A stretch of 64,000 nt of DNA. Source: Larimichthys crocea. Taxonomy: Eukaryota; Chordata; Actinopteri; Sciaenidae. The notes beneath the pieces are model-generated. The model ran no database searches, was not told the DNA's origin, and saw only the letters and a list, made by a program, of their open reading frames with translations. Location of the stretch: NCBI RefSeq assembly GCF_000972845.2, contig NC_040032.1, positions 12,408,002 to 12,472,001 of the forward strand, in the 5' to 3' direction. Shown here one piece after another: positions 25,694-37,787 of this stretch (position 1 is the first letter of the stretch; each line of letters begins with the position of its first letter). The translations under genes and the position numbers were made by a program.

Positions 25694-25885
25694 TTTCTTC
25701 TCCTGAACACAATCCAAAGCTGTGAGCTCGCCAAACTGGCAAGTCAAAAATCCACCCGATCCAACTTGGCCCCGGCCCGTGCGTCTAAGCTACAGCTCAG
25801 CTCTGCTATCTGTACCGGATTAGATCTATCCCCTTTTTCTTCATCTTCTTCCTCCTCTCCTTTTATTTCCTTCTCCCCCTCCACC

Positions 25886-25908
25886 TCTCTCTCTCTCTCT
25901 CTCTCTAG
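25886..25908. repeat. (CT)n microsatellite
   Basis: About eleven CT units at the end of a pyrimidine-rich block that starts near 25828. Confidence 0.85.
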
Positions 25909-28900
25909 CTCTCTAATGTTGTATAAGGTGTACTGAGAGTCTGGGAAAACAGAGGAGGAGGAGGTATTGCTGGTCAGGAGAGACCACTAGAATTTAGCTT
26001 ACATAAACTGTGGGAGTTTTTACAAAGAGCTTTACTGGTCCCTTGTGAAGGAATATGAAGAACATCAACCGATATAAACTGAAATCATAAAACCAAACAT
26101 GGTTACGTATGAGCGAGTGGTTTCCCATCGTTGCAAAATCAAAAATGTGCAAGTTCCGCTTGCTTTGCTTTACTTTTTGCTTGACCCTGCCCACCGTGGT
26201 GGACATTCTCTCGAATCTCCAAGTGTGACTCTTCCCCGGAGCTGTTGTGACTTGATCCTGTTGATAGTCCAGGCAGGAGGTCGTCATGCTGTTGTGTGTG
26301 TGTGCTCTCCAGAGTCTCCATGCCGTCAGTTGTACAGATCCGCTGCCTGAGGCTCGCCATGCCGCTAAACAGTCGAGAGACACAAGCGTTCAGTGTTTTT
26401 CAGAGCAAATTTACGGGTCCTAATTGTACGCTGCAAATGATGCGTCATAAATCACATTCCAGGTAGAAAGTTGGTCCACGCAGGAGTCTGTAACGACTCT
26501 GAGACTCCAGCCTGACTGGCATCGTTTTTGCCTGTGAACGTTCGTGTGACGGTGGACTGTCTGTTTCTTTCTCTCTGTTTACCTTTTCAGAGCAATACTA
26601 CATTATAATTTCATCATGTCATTGCCGTGTTGCCGCAGCGTTGATGGAGAAATAGTTTTCAGAAACTAGAGACTACAGTGCAGCTCCGTCGTGGTGATGC
26701 ACTTCCTCAAAAATTACAGAATATCTTCTGGATAATCGTTCGAAATATACACTCGGACAATTACGGGATACATCTTCAAGTTATTTACAAGGATTCCTGA
26801 GAAATCTGAGTGAAAAGTGCCCGATAGCATGCGATGTTAGGAAATCATTTAAACAGGACTGCAGCCGTGTTCGCAGCTTTGAGCGAAATGCTAACTTAAT
26901 CTTCATTGAAATATGAGATTTGAGATATCCTGCCAAATAAGACAGACAGACAGGAAACAAAACATACGCTTCTATTTTATTTATTTTTTTCCAAAGCTCT
27001 GCGTTGAATCTTCTAAATAATTTAGCTCAGTTGGGTTTGATTGAGTGCAACAGGGTTTGCTTGCGGTACAAACCTTGTGCACATTTCTTGGGAAACATTG
27101 TTCTACTAATTTGTCTGTTTTAGGGAAATTATGCCTGCTACGTCGTTAAAAAAAAGCGTGTTTGTTATTTTCCACGTCAGTCCTGAGTGTTGAGTTTAGA
27201 CAGAGCGAAAATGATTCACCTAGTAAAGTTTTTCCCCAACTACTGTGGCAATCACCGAGCATCCTGAAGGGTGCCACCTCATCTAACTGTGGTATTTCCT
27301 CTCCAGCTCGTCAACGTCCAAAAATCCTGACGTCTTTGTTTTCTTACAGCTTCTCTGTAGAAATCTCAGTGTTTACTTTGTTCCAGAGGAGAAAGGTGCT
27401 TAAACCAGAGCTATATGTGTTCAGAGGAGCCTCCTTGTGCTTGGAGGTGCCCGGTGAAGACCTTTGGCCATCGCGGAAAGTTTGGTTTCAGGTCAGGCTG
27501 TGGACACATGCTGCCAGGAGCTGAATGGCACCCCACCCCTCCTCTAGAGACATAAGGTCAGGGGGCAGCTACATCAATACAGCCTCCTGACCTCCCTCCT
27601 TGACCCCTGGAGTACCTAATTTCTCTTCTGTACCTTGGCCAAGACTCTCGGCAGAGCCACATATGTTACAGGTGTCATTAACAGAAAGACAGATAGGTGA
27701 GCAGGGAGACAGACATCTTCTCAAGGTTTCTCAACTTTGTGTCTTCTCAGTGGTGACCCACAGCAGGGATGGCCTGACTTAAGCTGACTTTTTCTTTGAA
27801 GCCTCAGGGGACCGAGCTCTAAGTTAGACTTTATTGCAGGGAAATGGATGGGTCAGATACCTGCTGTGGCCTGTCGTTAGCCCCAAGACAGTCTTATCAG
27901 CTTAGACTCAATCTGGCCTACTGTGGATTACATTTGCAGCCACTTCTGCTTCTGTGGCGCTGCTGCGGCAAAACGCCCCCCGCTGTTCGGTGGGCAGAGC
28001 GTAAAGAAGCATCTCCACAATGGATCCCAATGAAGCGAGGTGAGAAAGCCGCATGGGATTAATCTAGTCCCATTCATGAGGTGTTTGTAAGCTCTCAACG
28101 AGACATGCCTCCTTTAAGTGCGCCCCCTCCCCACACCCCCACGTTCTTTACCACGACTTTACAGGAAACAGATTAACTGTAGTAATTGAGGCTTTGATTT
28201 GATGCTCTGTGAAAGTGGGCAAAGCGAAGCACTCTTAACTGCTTTTCATTGCGTGCTTTGAAGATGACTTAGACGGAGACACAAATCTGTAACACATATT
28301 GCTGGAAAACTGATACACTGTGACTCATGCGGCGAGTCGTCGCAGAGGAGCAACAACAAGCCTGCTCTATATCTTCTGTATTTAAATTTAATAATCGTCT
28401 ACAACGCTGTTTTTGACGGTTTACATCTAAACAGAGAGGTGCGGCGTGCTCAAACAAAGCAAAACAACACGAAAATGCGGTAAAACACTGAATTAGGACG
28501 CGAAATAGAAAAAGGAGAACGCAGAATGCAACCATAAAGATAATAAATATGCAGATACTGTGTTTATGGACTGCGATGCACAACAGGAATGAAGAGGTTT
28601 TCCAGCTCACAGCTGGAAAACATTTAATCACACAGCTCAAAGAACATCTGAGACCAAAGAAACAACATATTACAGTTTGCATTGTGCTTTCCCTTTGCGA
28701 CGTTTCCAAATTTGAAACTGTCAGTGGCGTTCCAAAGTTGTGGTTCCATTGATCCGCGCTCCTCTTGCGTCATTTCCTGTTCATACAAAAAACACTCGAG
28801 CGTGTTTTTACTACTTTCTTTTTCCGGCCAAAAGTATTATATGGTGAAAATCTGCACACGCACACTCGCACTTGTTGTTAATGCGAAACGTGGAACAGGT

Positions 28901-30714
28901 CAGAGCTCTGGAGCTTCATCCAAAATGGCCGGCAGCACATGGCGAACATGCAGCTTTTTGTTTTTTTTCTTCTTCTTCCGTGGCCTTGATTCTGACAATC
29001 CTGTCTTTCTGACATGCTTTTTTTTTTTCAGGCCTAAGAAAACTAAAACAGAATCTGTTAATAATTTAGTGAATGTAAAAAAAAAAAAGAGACGACTATT
29101 AATGACAATAAACACTTTTCTAAGAACTCTAAATCATGGATGAGTGTGAATGTGATGCCTGCTCTTTGAAGCATCAGATTTCATACAAACTTTCAAACAT
29201 TTTTTGACTTTGCAAACGTTCTCCAAAAAAACATGGAACACAGACAACGTGTTTTTGGATTTATGGATGGATGGTTCGTTTTTTTTCGCGTCGCTTGTGC
29301 TGTGACCTTCTGTTGTAAAACTGACCTACAGCGCAAACCCAAAAAGAAGAAACAGATTCTTCACAACAGTTGTTCTTGTTTATTTGTAGAGGCTTTGTCT
29401 GTTTTCCATTTTCCTTCCCTTTTTCCATGCGCTGTCGTAAGAGGCCTAATTTTCAGATAATGCTGAGAGGCTTTCCTTCGGCTAACATAATAACTGGGTA
29501 AACACAGCCTGTCAGACTGACCGGTGTTAAGCTGCTGGCTGATAGCCACAAGAGCCGAGCTTCTGTGTTTCTTGTCTGCTCGTCATCCCCCTTTCCTCGC
29601 AACTATTCGTCTTACCAGCCAAGCTGCTGACATCCAGATGAAACCAAACTTTATGCAAAAAAAAAAAAAAAAAGACGTGATAATAGAGAAAATTGCAGAA
29701 AGAAGCTGTAAACAATACAAAATGACACATAGTCATTGAATCAATGAGAGAAAAATGTCCGGTTTTGTTTGTACAGTGTGCTCTGCGTCTTCAAAGTTTG
29801 ACTGCGCAGCCTGTTACACTTATTAAAAAAAGCATCTTCTGGGAATGTTTTATTCGATTTTGAGGAATGGTGATCCATGAATGAAATTTATAGCTCCACC
29901 ACACAGAATGAAAACAATTCCAGAACCTTGTACTCATTTACTCGCAAATTAAGCTGCCAGCTCGACTTACATTGGTGCAAAATGCATGCACGAGCTGTCA
30001 GCGTGCTGATGGATAGCTGTTTAAACGAGATCTTCCACAATTAGAGCAATCCAACCCACAAAAGAATTGCTGTGAAACACACTTCACACTCAGATGAAAC
30101 CCACTAATCTCATTTGGTTGCAGTTTGCATGCTGTAAACAGCTGTCAATCAGTTGTGCAATAAAAGGCATTTGAGGTAGTCTCTTCTAAACAATTTTCGG
30201 CATATCTCATACTGAAAATAAACAGAAAAATAGTCATGCAAGCACTGATAGTTTTGACATCATTTTGGCCGAGCTGTGGTTCAGCCTGCCTCAAACAATC
30301 AGTCCGGTCGCAGACTAATTATTCTCACCTCTAACTGTGGGAAGACGTCAAAGACGGAGGTAGGAGTCAGCGGATCACTGAGAAAAAAGAATAAGGTAAG
30401 TTATCATGACAAAGAAATGTTGTCACTCGATTCTTCTCTAACAAACAAGCGGCTGTTTAGTGCAGTGTTTAAAATGGCTGTAAACAGCGCAACCAAAGAC
30501 GTTTATCCGATGCGGTAACAAAATCCTGCTCATTACTAGTGCAGTTTCCTGTTTTTAAATCATTTTATAGAGAAAAAAAAAAGCATCATCTACAATAATA
30601 AATAAATAAAATATATATTTCACATGATTAAATTAAGATAAATAATGTAAATAAAAGAGTTTTAGGACTCAATGAAAGGCTAAAACTGATTTGTTAGTAC
30701 TCTATATGTGTTTT

Positions 30715-31000
30715 TCTATTTTATACTAAATAATACATTTCATTTCACGACAGCTACGAGCTATATTTATGTTTTACATTCATGTTTTAGACATATGATT
30801 AGCATAAATCATGCCAAACAGTATATAAAGTGGTTACAATAAGTTACGGCTCAGCCGCCTACATCATTAAAATGCTGCTTACAATGTGTGAGTGAGTAGG
30901 AATAATCTTAAAAAAAGCTCTGTTCTTCTTCATGTGCACTTTGGTTTCATGTTGCTGTTCATACTTGTATACTTTTACTTCAGTAAATAAGTAAACCCAT
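30715..31000 (+). repeat. AT-rich teleost dispersed repeat, copy 2
   Basis: Carries AACAGTATATAAAGTGGTTA, GGCTCAGCCGCCTACATCAT, TAAAATGCTGCTTACAATGT and ACTTTTACTTCAGTAAA in order. The first and third blocks also occur in copy 1 at 18.24-18.52 kb with the same spacing and orientation. Both copies are diverged, so insertion is old. Confidence 0.6.
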
Positions 31001-33310
31001 GGTCCCTCTTGCTGTTTTTGTGTGCTTACATGTCATTTTCATATTAAACTGTTTTGCTTGAGCTATGAGAAAGAGACACGCCGCGTAAAGCTGGTTGTTG
31101 TTAGAGTTGTTGTCTTGAATTGAGTTTGGGGAGTGGGGGGGGGGCGCAGAGATTCTGAAGGTTCAAATATCAACAATATTTCTCCCGAACTGACGCCAAG
31201 ATGAAACTGGCTGAATACACGAGCGTAGCAGATCACTTTAATTAACTTGTTTTTATGACAAATGTTTTAATTGCTGTAAGGAAAGATCAGAGGATATAAC
31301 ATTCACAGTTCTTCCTCTGATGACTTATCCTCTATCACAAGTCATATTTTTAGCTGTCGGGGCTATTTTAAAGCCTGTTCAACTTTAATTTAGTAAACTT
31401 TGACCTGCACTGTAAATTCAGCTATCAAGCGAGCAAGATGGCACAAGGATGACATTGTGCAGGTGTTTCATCTTCTCTCCTCCCGAGCATGAATCATGCC
31501 ACCGCACACACATGCATCCAGACGGAAGACTGAACCGTGCGGCTCTTCCCGCTAAATGCTCCCACTGTCCTGCTCTGGAAGGACTGAGGCAGTGCGGCCG
31601 AAGACTAAAATAAAAGTCAACTCTTTCTCCCTTTCGAACCGCCGGTGAAACCACGGGCCTTTTTGCATGCTGTATAAATGTTTTGACACAGGGGAGGCCA
31701 ACAGGCTTTCTCCTCTCATGCTTATTAAAATCGTAATAATCCGTCACTAAATATGTGTAACGATGAGCACCTTGAGGCGAAAAGGATGGAATTATTTGTT
31801 TACTCGACTCAGAGCGCTGAATGTGCAGCGGAAAGCCCTGTCACAGCTCAGAGGCTATTGAAATGGAGGTTGGGGGGGTTCAAAATATACTGACCTCATA
31901 TTTGACTTGTGCTGACCATAAGCAGGCATACAAATCATGGCCTGAACTAAGTCAACAAACGGATATCTGGGTTTATTTGCGTCTTACTGGGCCTTACACT
32001 CAGAGCTGAAACCTATATTGCGTTATGGATATACAGACCTCAAACTCATCGCTACTTATTTTTGAAAACGATTGACAGCTACGGGCGGAGAAAGCCGAGA
32101 TTTATATAATCAGGAGGTGATTTGTATGGGTGAAATGTTGCCTGAACTCAGATATCCCTTGGCCCCTGAGTGCCCTAAGGCCATGTTGGCTCTTTGATGT
32201 CCCACACACCTTCTGTTTGCCTTGGTGGGTGGGAAAAACAAAACCAGAGCAAGGCCCAGGGGTGGTTTTTTGGAGCAACAACACTAAGACGTTGTTAGTG
32301 TTCAAATTTCATGGGCGCTTTTTAGCAGTTATTTTTCGAAGCATACCTTTAAAATCACAGGATTCTGCACCGGCTGCCACAAATTCCAGCTAAAAATTCA
32401 AAACAAGTGACTCCTTCATTAATGTATAATAACCTATAAATGGTGTGGTTTGACATATTTGAAGTATATTCTAAGAGAGCTGCACTCTGGTGACCCTTTA
32501 AAGACAGCCCTTTTTTTTTTTTTTTTTTTTGGAGTAATTAAGGTTTCGGTATGAAAATATTTTAATGTGACCAGTGGAAAAATGTTTGAAAATGCCTGAA
32601 ATGTCTGTAATTTAGGTTACAGTGAAAAGAAATCACAGGTTCAGATCCAGGGTAAAACATTTACTTTGTCTTTCTTGACATTCTTCCCCCCCGATTAGAG
32701 TCTAAGCAGGAATCATCAAAAAAGACAGCGTTTCACTGTAGTTATAGGCTCGTCATTTAAATTTCTTAAAGTTCACCACGTACCCTCCAGTCCCCCCTAA
32801 AAGCCTGCCTGTTTTTCTGGTTAAAATCTGTCTGTCAGTCCATGGTTATTTATGGCGCCACTGACCTGTGTGCTGGATAATTAATAATAGTCTGATTCAT
32901 CGCTGTCCAAATGTACATGGTCTGCTCTGAAGGAGGACACAGCACAGCTCAAGCCTAAATCCCCCTGTGATTTAAAGCCCCCCGACTCCCGGGTGAGGCC
33001 CGCAGCGCTCTGTGCATGGACATCGGCAGCAGGAACACAGCTGCCCACAGAGCTCCTCCAGGAATAATTACCCCGTCACGTTCCTGTCAAAGGGGACGTA
33101 TGTGCCATGTTTCTGTCGTTATCTGTCATAATGGGAAAAAAAGGTCGTATAGGTAGCATGTGCAGAGGTAATGCTGCAGTCATACTGTGTTGACATAATG
33201 GACCAATTATATCCCAAAGCTGCTGATATTTGTGTGAACTTTCAGTGACGTTTAATCTGACCATTTTGTAAATCAATGTTCCTCTGTTTTTTGATTTTGT
33301 AAATCAACCT
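31001..33310. other. gene-free intergenic DNA
   Basis: No credible exon. It includes a 10-bp G tract at 31135-31144 and a 20-bp T tract at 32511-32530. The rest appears unique. Confidence 0.55.
32511..32530. repeat. poly-T tract
   Basis: Twenty consecutive T. Confidence 0.95.
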
Positions 33311-33980
33311 GTGGGGGACGTCACCAGGACTACATTCAGGTATTAGACAATCTGTGGGGTAGTCACGGAGACTAGGTTTAGGTTTTAGACAGTCTGCATG
33401 GACATCACGGAGACTACGTCCAGGTTTTAGACAGTCTGCAGGGACGTCACAGAGACTACATCCAGGTTTTAGACAGTCTGCGGGGACGTCACGGAGACTA
33501 CGTTCAGGTTTTAGACAGTCTGTGGGGATGCATGGAGACTACGTCCAGGTTTTAGACAGTCTGTGGGGAAGTCATGGAGACTACGTCCAGGTATTAGACA
33601 GTCTGCAGGGACGTCACAGAGACTACGTCCAGGTTTTAAACAGTTTGTGGGGTAGTCACAGAGACTATGTCCAGGTTTTAGACAGTCTGCAGGGACATCA
33701 CAGAGACTACGTCCAGGTTTTAGACAGTCTGCGGGGTAGTGACAGAGACTACGTCCAGGTTTTAAACAGTCTGTGGGATGTCTAGGAGACTACGTCCAGG
33801 TTTTAGACAGTCTGCGGGGTAGTCATGGAGACTATGTGAAGGTTTTAAACAGTCTGCGGGGTAGTCACAAAGACTATGTCCAGGTATTAGACAGTATGCA
33901 GGGTAGTCATGGAGACTACGTCCATGTTTTAAACAGTCTGCGGGGTAGTCACAAAGACTATGTCCAGGTTTTAGACAGTT
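33311..33980 (+). repeat. 42-bp minisatellite, about 16 copies
   Basis: Sixteen head-to-tail units read GCGGGGTAGTCACRGAGACT then ACGTCCAGGTTTTAGACAGTCT with point differences. Most are 42 bp, the first is 43, and the units starting at about 33523 and 33773 have lost one base. Because 42 is a multiple of three, open frames run through the array on both strands, reading GDYVQVLDSLRGSH-like on the + strand. The one-base indels break frame, so a protein is unlikely. Unit-to-unit divergence of a few bases suggests an old array still partly homogenised. Confidence 0.97.
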
Positions 33981-34002
33981 GTAGTAAGGACAGTTGCAGT
34001 TG

Positions 34003-34089
34003 ACAGTCTGTTGTAAGGACATTAAAGTCTATATTTATCTTGATCACAGTCTGTTGTAAGGACATTAAAGTCTATATTTATCTTGATCC
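34003..34089 (+). repeat. two-copy 43-bp direct repeat next to the minisatellite
   Basis: Two tandem copies of CAGTCTGTTGTAAGGACATT followed by AAAGTCTATATTTATCTTGA. The CAGTCTG beginning is shared with the 42-bp units, so this short array probably grew from the end of the minisatellite. Confidence 0.9.
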
Positions 34090-34204
34090 ACTATAGCCTA
34101 CTCAGTCATCTGACATATTCCCTACTGTGAGAAAAAGCTGTCCACATCTCAACCAGCCGTCCTTCCCTCTTCCACAGTTTTTAATTAATATTTTTCCAGC
34201 ATGT

Positions 34205-34340
34205 TAAGCCTTTATTGTGACAGTAAAGAGACGGCAGGAAATGAGGCGAGAGAAAAACGGGGAATGACATGCAACAAAGGTTCCCAAGCAGATGCAAAGC
34301 AGGGATGTTGCGGTTCATTGCCTTAATCCCTAGGCCACCC
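34205..34340 (+). repeat. SINE-like teleost dispersed repeat relic
   Basis: TTTATTGTGACAGTAAAGAG, GGCAGGAAATGAGGCGAGAG, GGGGAATGACATGCAACAAA and CCTTAATCCCTAGGCCACC follow in the order of a fish repeat I know by its ACAGGAAATG, GGGGGATGACATGCAGCAAA and terminal GAGCTACC-type words. It is diverged and has lost part of the middle. Confidence 0.6.
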
Positions 34341-35916
34341 TTCCTCTGCGTTTTTTTCTTTTCTTTTTTCTCCAGTGTTCTTTTGGGACTACTCAGTTTA
34401 TTTATGTCCCTGACAGCCGTGACGAGGAGATCAAAAAGAAGCTTGATGCCACTCTGAACAACCGAGGGGACATGAGGACAGATTTCATTACCATCTTGAA
34501 AAAGACCAAAACCTCCTTCCCTCTCGCTCTAACCCAGAAGTCACTAAGGGTTGAGAGAGGGACACCACACCCCTCTTTTTGACTCCACAATGGTAGATCT
34601 GGTCTATATCTCCGCCACTGCTGCAGGTCACATTCAGACGTGACCTCTTCTCTTTCCTGTTGCTGCCCCCTCCCTCCCTCCTCTCCTCAAACGCAATGTC
34701 AGGCGTTAGGTGATATGTCTTTCTGTTGAAGAGGGAAATACAAATGGAAGAAAAAAAAAATGTTGGAGAACAGCTTCAGAGGGACTATATTAAAAAGCAG
34801 AGATGCTGAAGAGATGGAAAATGTCTGGCCCTGAGGTAGGCTGGAGGTGAACTGTTTTTACAGATTGTAAAAGATTGCTCCCCATAAGCTTTTTTTTCCT
34901 TCCTTTTAACGGGGTGCTCTCATGTATTGGGACTAATAATGCTGCAACTTGTATATAATTCTCAGAAACGGTGTTCGGGGACCCCTCGCTGCTTTCCTTA
35001 AAGATTTAAACATGATAACTTTTACCTTCATTTACCCAGGTTGGTCCTTTTCTGCAGCACTGCGCTGCTTCGCTGTTATACAGCTGCACATGTTCACACC
35101 CAGGAGCCGAGCAGCAGGACTGAGGAGTTAAATACCTTGCTTATGAGCACCATGTACTTGCTTTGGAAAGAAATAGATGTCTAGTAAGACATCCAACAGA
35201 GTCCATGTCAAAATCTGAACTAATTCCTCTGTAGGAATTGATTTTTTCCAATAAAAATGTCTGTATTTTATCGCAAAAATCTGAGCTCCCATCATAAAAT
35301 GTAATATTTTGATATTAATACCTTTATAACACCCTAAAAACTGACTGCAGCTCAACAGAAAAAAAACAAAAAACATGTGTTACCAATAGCTATGATTTTT
35401 CCAGTTCCAACTCCAATCTGACTTGGCTGCATTTGTAAGTGAAGAATAAAAGCCAGAAATGTTCCTAAAATATTTAAAAAGGTTTCCAAGATATTCAGCG
35501 TTCATGATCCCTCGGAATTACACTGCAGATCTGACACGGCCTCGACAAGATATTCAAAGAATATAAAAATCTAGATGTGAGATGTGCGGCATGTCAGAGG
35601 TCTGAAAAAACAAAGCTAACGCTCAACAAAAACAACCAACTTTCAGTGAGCTGATAGGAGCCGATTAACACATAAAAAGAAGTTTGATTAAGTTCTCAAA
35701 TACTCACAACAAGAAGCTCTGTGAACCAAACCACAACCTCATTAATTCCACCACACAACAAAGCAGTTGTTTCACTGCGTCGCAGTGAGTACATTTGTAA
35801 AAGTCTGACAAATTCTGTCAACGCTGATGTCCCTTAAAGCAGCTGTTGTATGTGAAAGGAGCTCAGTCGCAGTGATGACTCTGCAGTTCCCCTCATCTCT
35901 TTCTCAGCTCACTGTT
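34341..35916. other. gene-free intergenic DNA
   Basis: No credible exon, RNA gene or recognised repeat is seen. Confidence 0.5.
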
Positions 35917-36612
35917 TTAGATTTACTGACTTTATCGTCACCCTTCTGCACAAGCATCCCTTTTTTCTAAAAGCCAAGTGTACGCTACATACCAATTAGT
36001 TGTGAAAGAGCCTGATATTTTGAGCTTTAAGATTTAGCAAGTGGCAAGAAACACAACTCCAAATGAAGGCTAATGTTTCTCCGTGTGTAAATAAGCAGTA
36101 ATATGTCAATGCTGTGTTCAAAGCTTGCATGCGCTGCCCCCAAGTGGCCAAAAAAATCAGTGATTAAAGGTTTACAGTATGACAAGCGTACAACAAAACA
36201 ATGTACAACAAACAAATGTTTTTAGTGCTTAATTTGCAACCACTGGCCAGTTATTGAGAGTCCAGTTTCTTAGATCTACTAACTTCACTATCACCATTTT
36301 CACAATCTTCCTTTTTTCCCCAACAACCAAGTGTGTGCGCCACGCCATTTGTTTGCAAAAGAGCCTGATATTTTGAGCTTTAAGATTTAGCAAGTGGCAA
36401 GAAACACAACTCCAAATAAATGCTAATGTTTCTCTGTGTGTAAATAAGCAGTAATATGTCGGTGCTGTGTTCACAGCTTGCATTCGCTGCCCCCCGGTGG
36501 CCAGAAAATCAATTATTAAAGCTCTACAGTATGACAAGCGTACAACTCAATTTTTCCAATGTTTTTATGGCTTAATTTGCAACCACTGGCCAGTTATTGT
36601 GAGTCCAGTTTC
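35917..36612 (+). repeat. two-copy tandem duplication, period about 353 bp
   Basis: Unit 1 spans about 35917-36269 and unit 2 about 36270-36612. Both begin TTAGATYTACTRACTT, share GAGCCTGATATTTTGAGCTT (36008 and 36361) and GCAAGTGGCAAGAAACACAA, and end AATTTGCAACCACTGGCCAG followed by TCCAGTTTC. Point changes and small indels separate the copies. Each carries one CTCF-like GC-rich word. Confidence 0.93.
36485..36504 (-). promoter_or_regulatory. CTCF-like motif in duplication unit 2
   Basis: Read on the - strand the site is CTGGCCACCGGGGGGCAGCG, close to the vertebrate CTCF core TGGCCACYAGGGGGCGC. The matching site in unit 1 (36132-36150) reads TGGCCACTTGGGGGCAGCG on the - strand. Binding is not shown. 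Confidence 0.45.
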
Positions 36613-37605
36613 CCACACATGGCCGATACACTAGATATCCTTTTGGAAACAGCTCTTTTTTCTCGCGGGGACATAAAACTCTGTAAATATATTGCTAATC
36701 TTGCTCATGCAACAGAAATACTGGACAGGCCTCTGGACGCGTCAGTCGTTTTTTTTTTTTTTCTCGGTGTCAGGACTAAATACAAGGGAGCGCACAATGG
36801 AGGTGTAATGAAGTGGACAGGAATTGGCTGTGAAAATCTGGAACAGGAAGAACACTATAAAACGTAGTGCCAATGGATGACCTGTTGAAAAAGGCATTCA
36901 CGTTTTACACACTCCACTTAGAAGGCCATTGTTTGTCTGTGAGAGAAATTTATACTCCCTTTAATAGGCTGCAAAAACTGTTGATCCTACTCACAGACCA
37001 GATGTGATTAATGTTTATACGCCTCATGAATTGGGACCAGCTTTAAATAATCGGACAGGCTTGTCTGTTTGAGGTGATTCCTACAAGTAAAGCAAGAAAA
37101 AGTAGAAGAACACCCAACAGACCAAAGTCTTAACGCTTCCCAGTGTTCAATTACACCCGGCCTGGATGCTTATAACAAACTAGCAGATAGCCATCAAGGC
37201 ATTTTCATCTCCAACGCCGTTCCCGTCAAAGCTGGAGAGCAAATAAAGTTGCGTGTTGACAAGGGACTTTGCAGCATACCACGCTTGTTACACTGAAGAC
37301 CTTGTTTAGAAAGACATTCGTCACGGCGCAAGGCGCTTCTCAGTTTGCGGCATTTTCTCAGCATTCTCCACATTTCGTAAAGCGACGCTTGCTCCATGTC
37401 TGATCACCCTCCTCGTGCTGCAGCCCTGTGGTATGCCCTGTGCCAGCTGTCACTGGAGTGACCTCTAATTATCACTGAGCTCCAGGCTTTAATGTCCTCG
37501 TGAGTGGGTGTGTGTTTATGTGTGTGTTCCAACTCTCTCCATAACCGAGTAAATACCCTCTAGCACGTAGTAGCGATTCTGATCAAGGAAGACTGTTGTC
37601 GTCGG

Positions 37606-37657
37606 TTTGTGTGTGTGTGTGGTCATGCATATGTGTATACGTTATTTGTGTGTGTGT
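37606..37657. repeat. interrupted (GT)n microsatellite
   Basis: Two GT runs separated by about 25 bases of unrelated sequence. Confidence 0.8.
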
Positions 37658-37770
37658 GGCTGCTTTATTGGTGTTTAAAACAGAGCGGAAAGTAAAAAAA
37701 CATTTTCCCACCTGTAACCAAAAAGGCAGGCGATACTGTTTTAATTAAGGATAAGATGTTCCGCCCTCCC

Positions 37771-37787
37771 ACACACACACACACACT
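37771..37787. repeat. (CA)n microsatellite
   Basis: Eight CA units, followed by a shorter CA-rich stretch to about 37810. Confidence 0.8.

Larger units (their letters stand above)
24216..30714. other. gene-free intergenic DNA
   Basis: No credible exon is seen. Pyrimidine-rich DNA at 25.82-25.91 kb ends in a (CT)n run. Short poly-A/T runs occur at 28.96, 29.02, 29.08 and 29.66 kb. The remainder appears unique. Confidence 0.55.

Noticed and set aside
28682..29143. 153-codon frame containing poly-Phe
   Set aside because: Poly-T tracts generate the phenylalanine runs; no recognisable protein.
33311..33980. CRISPR-like array
   Set aside because: Units are contiguous without spacers and the genome is a vertebrate; this is a minisatellite.
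33522..34003. Repeat protein (GDYVQVLDSL units) encoded by the 42-bp array
   Set aside because: The frame is open only because the unit is a multiple of three. One-base losses break it, both strands are open, and there are no promoter or splice signals.
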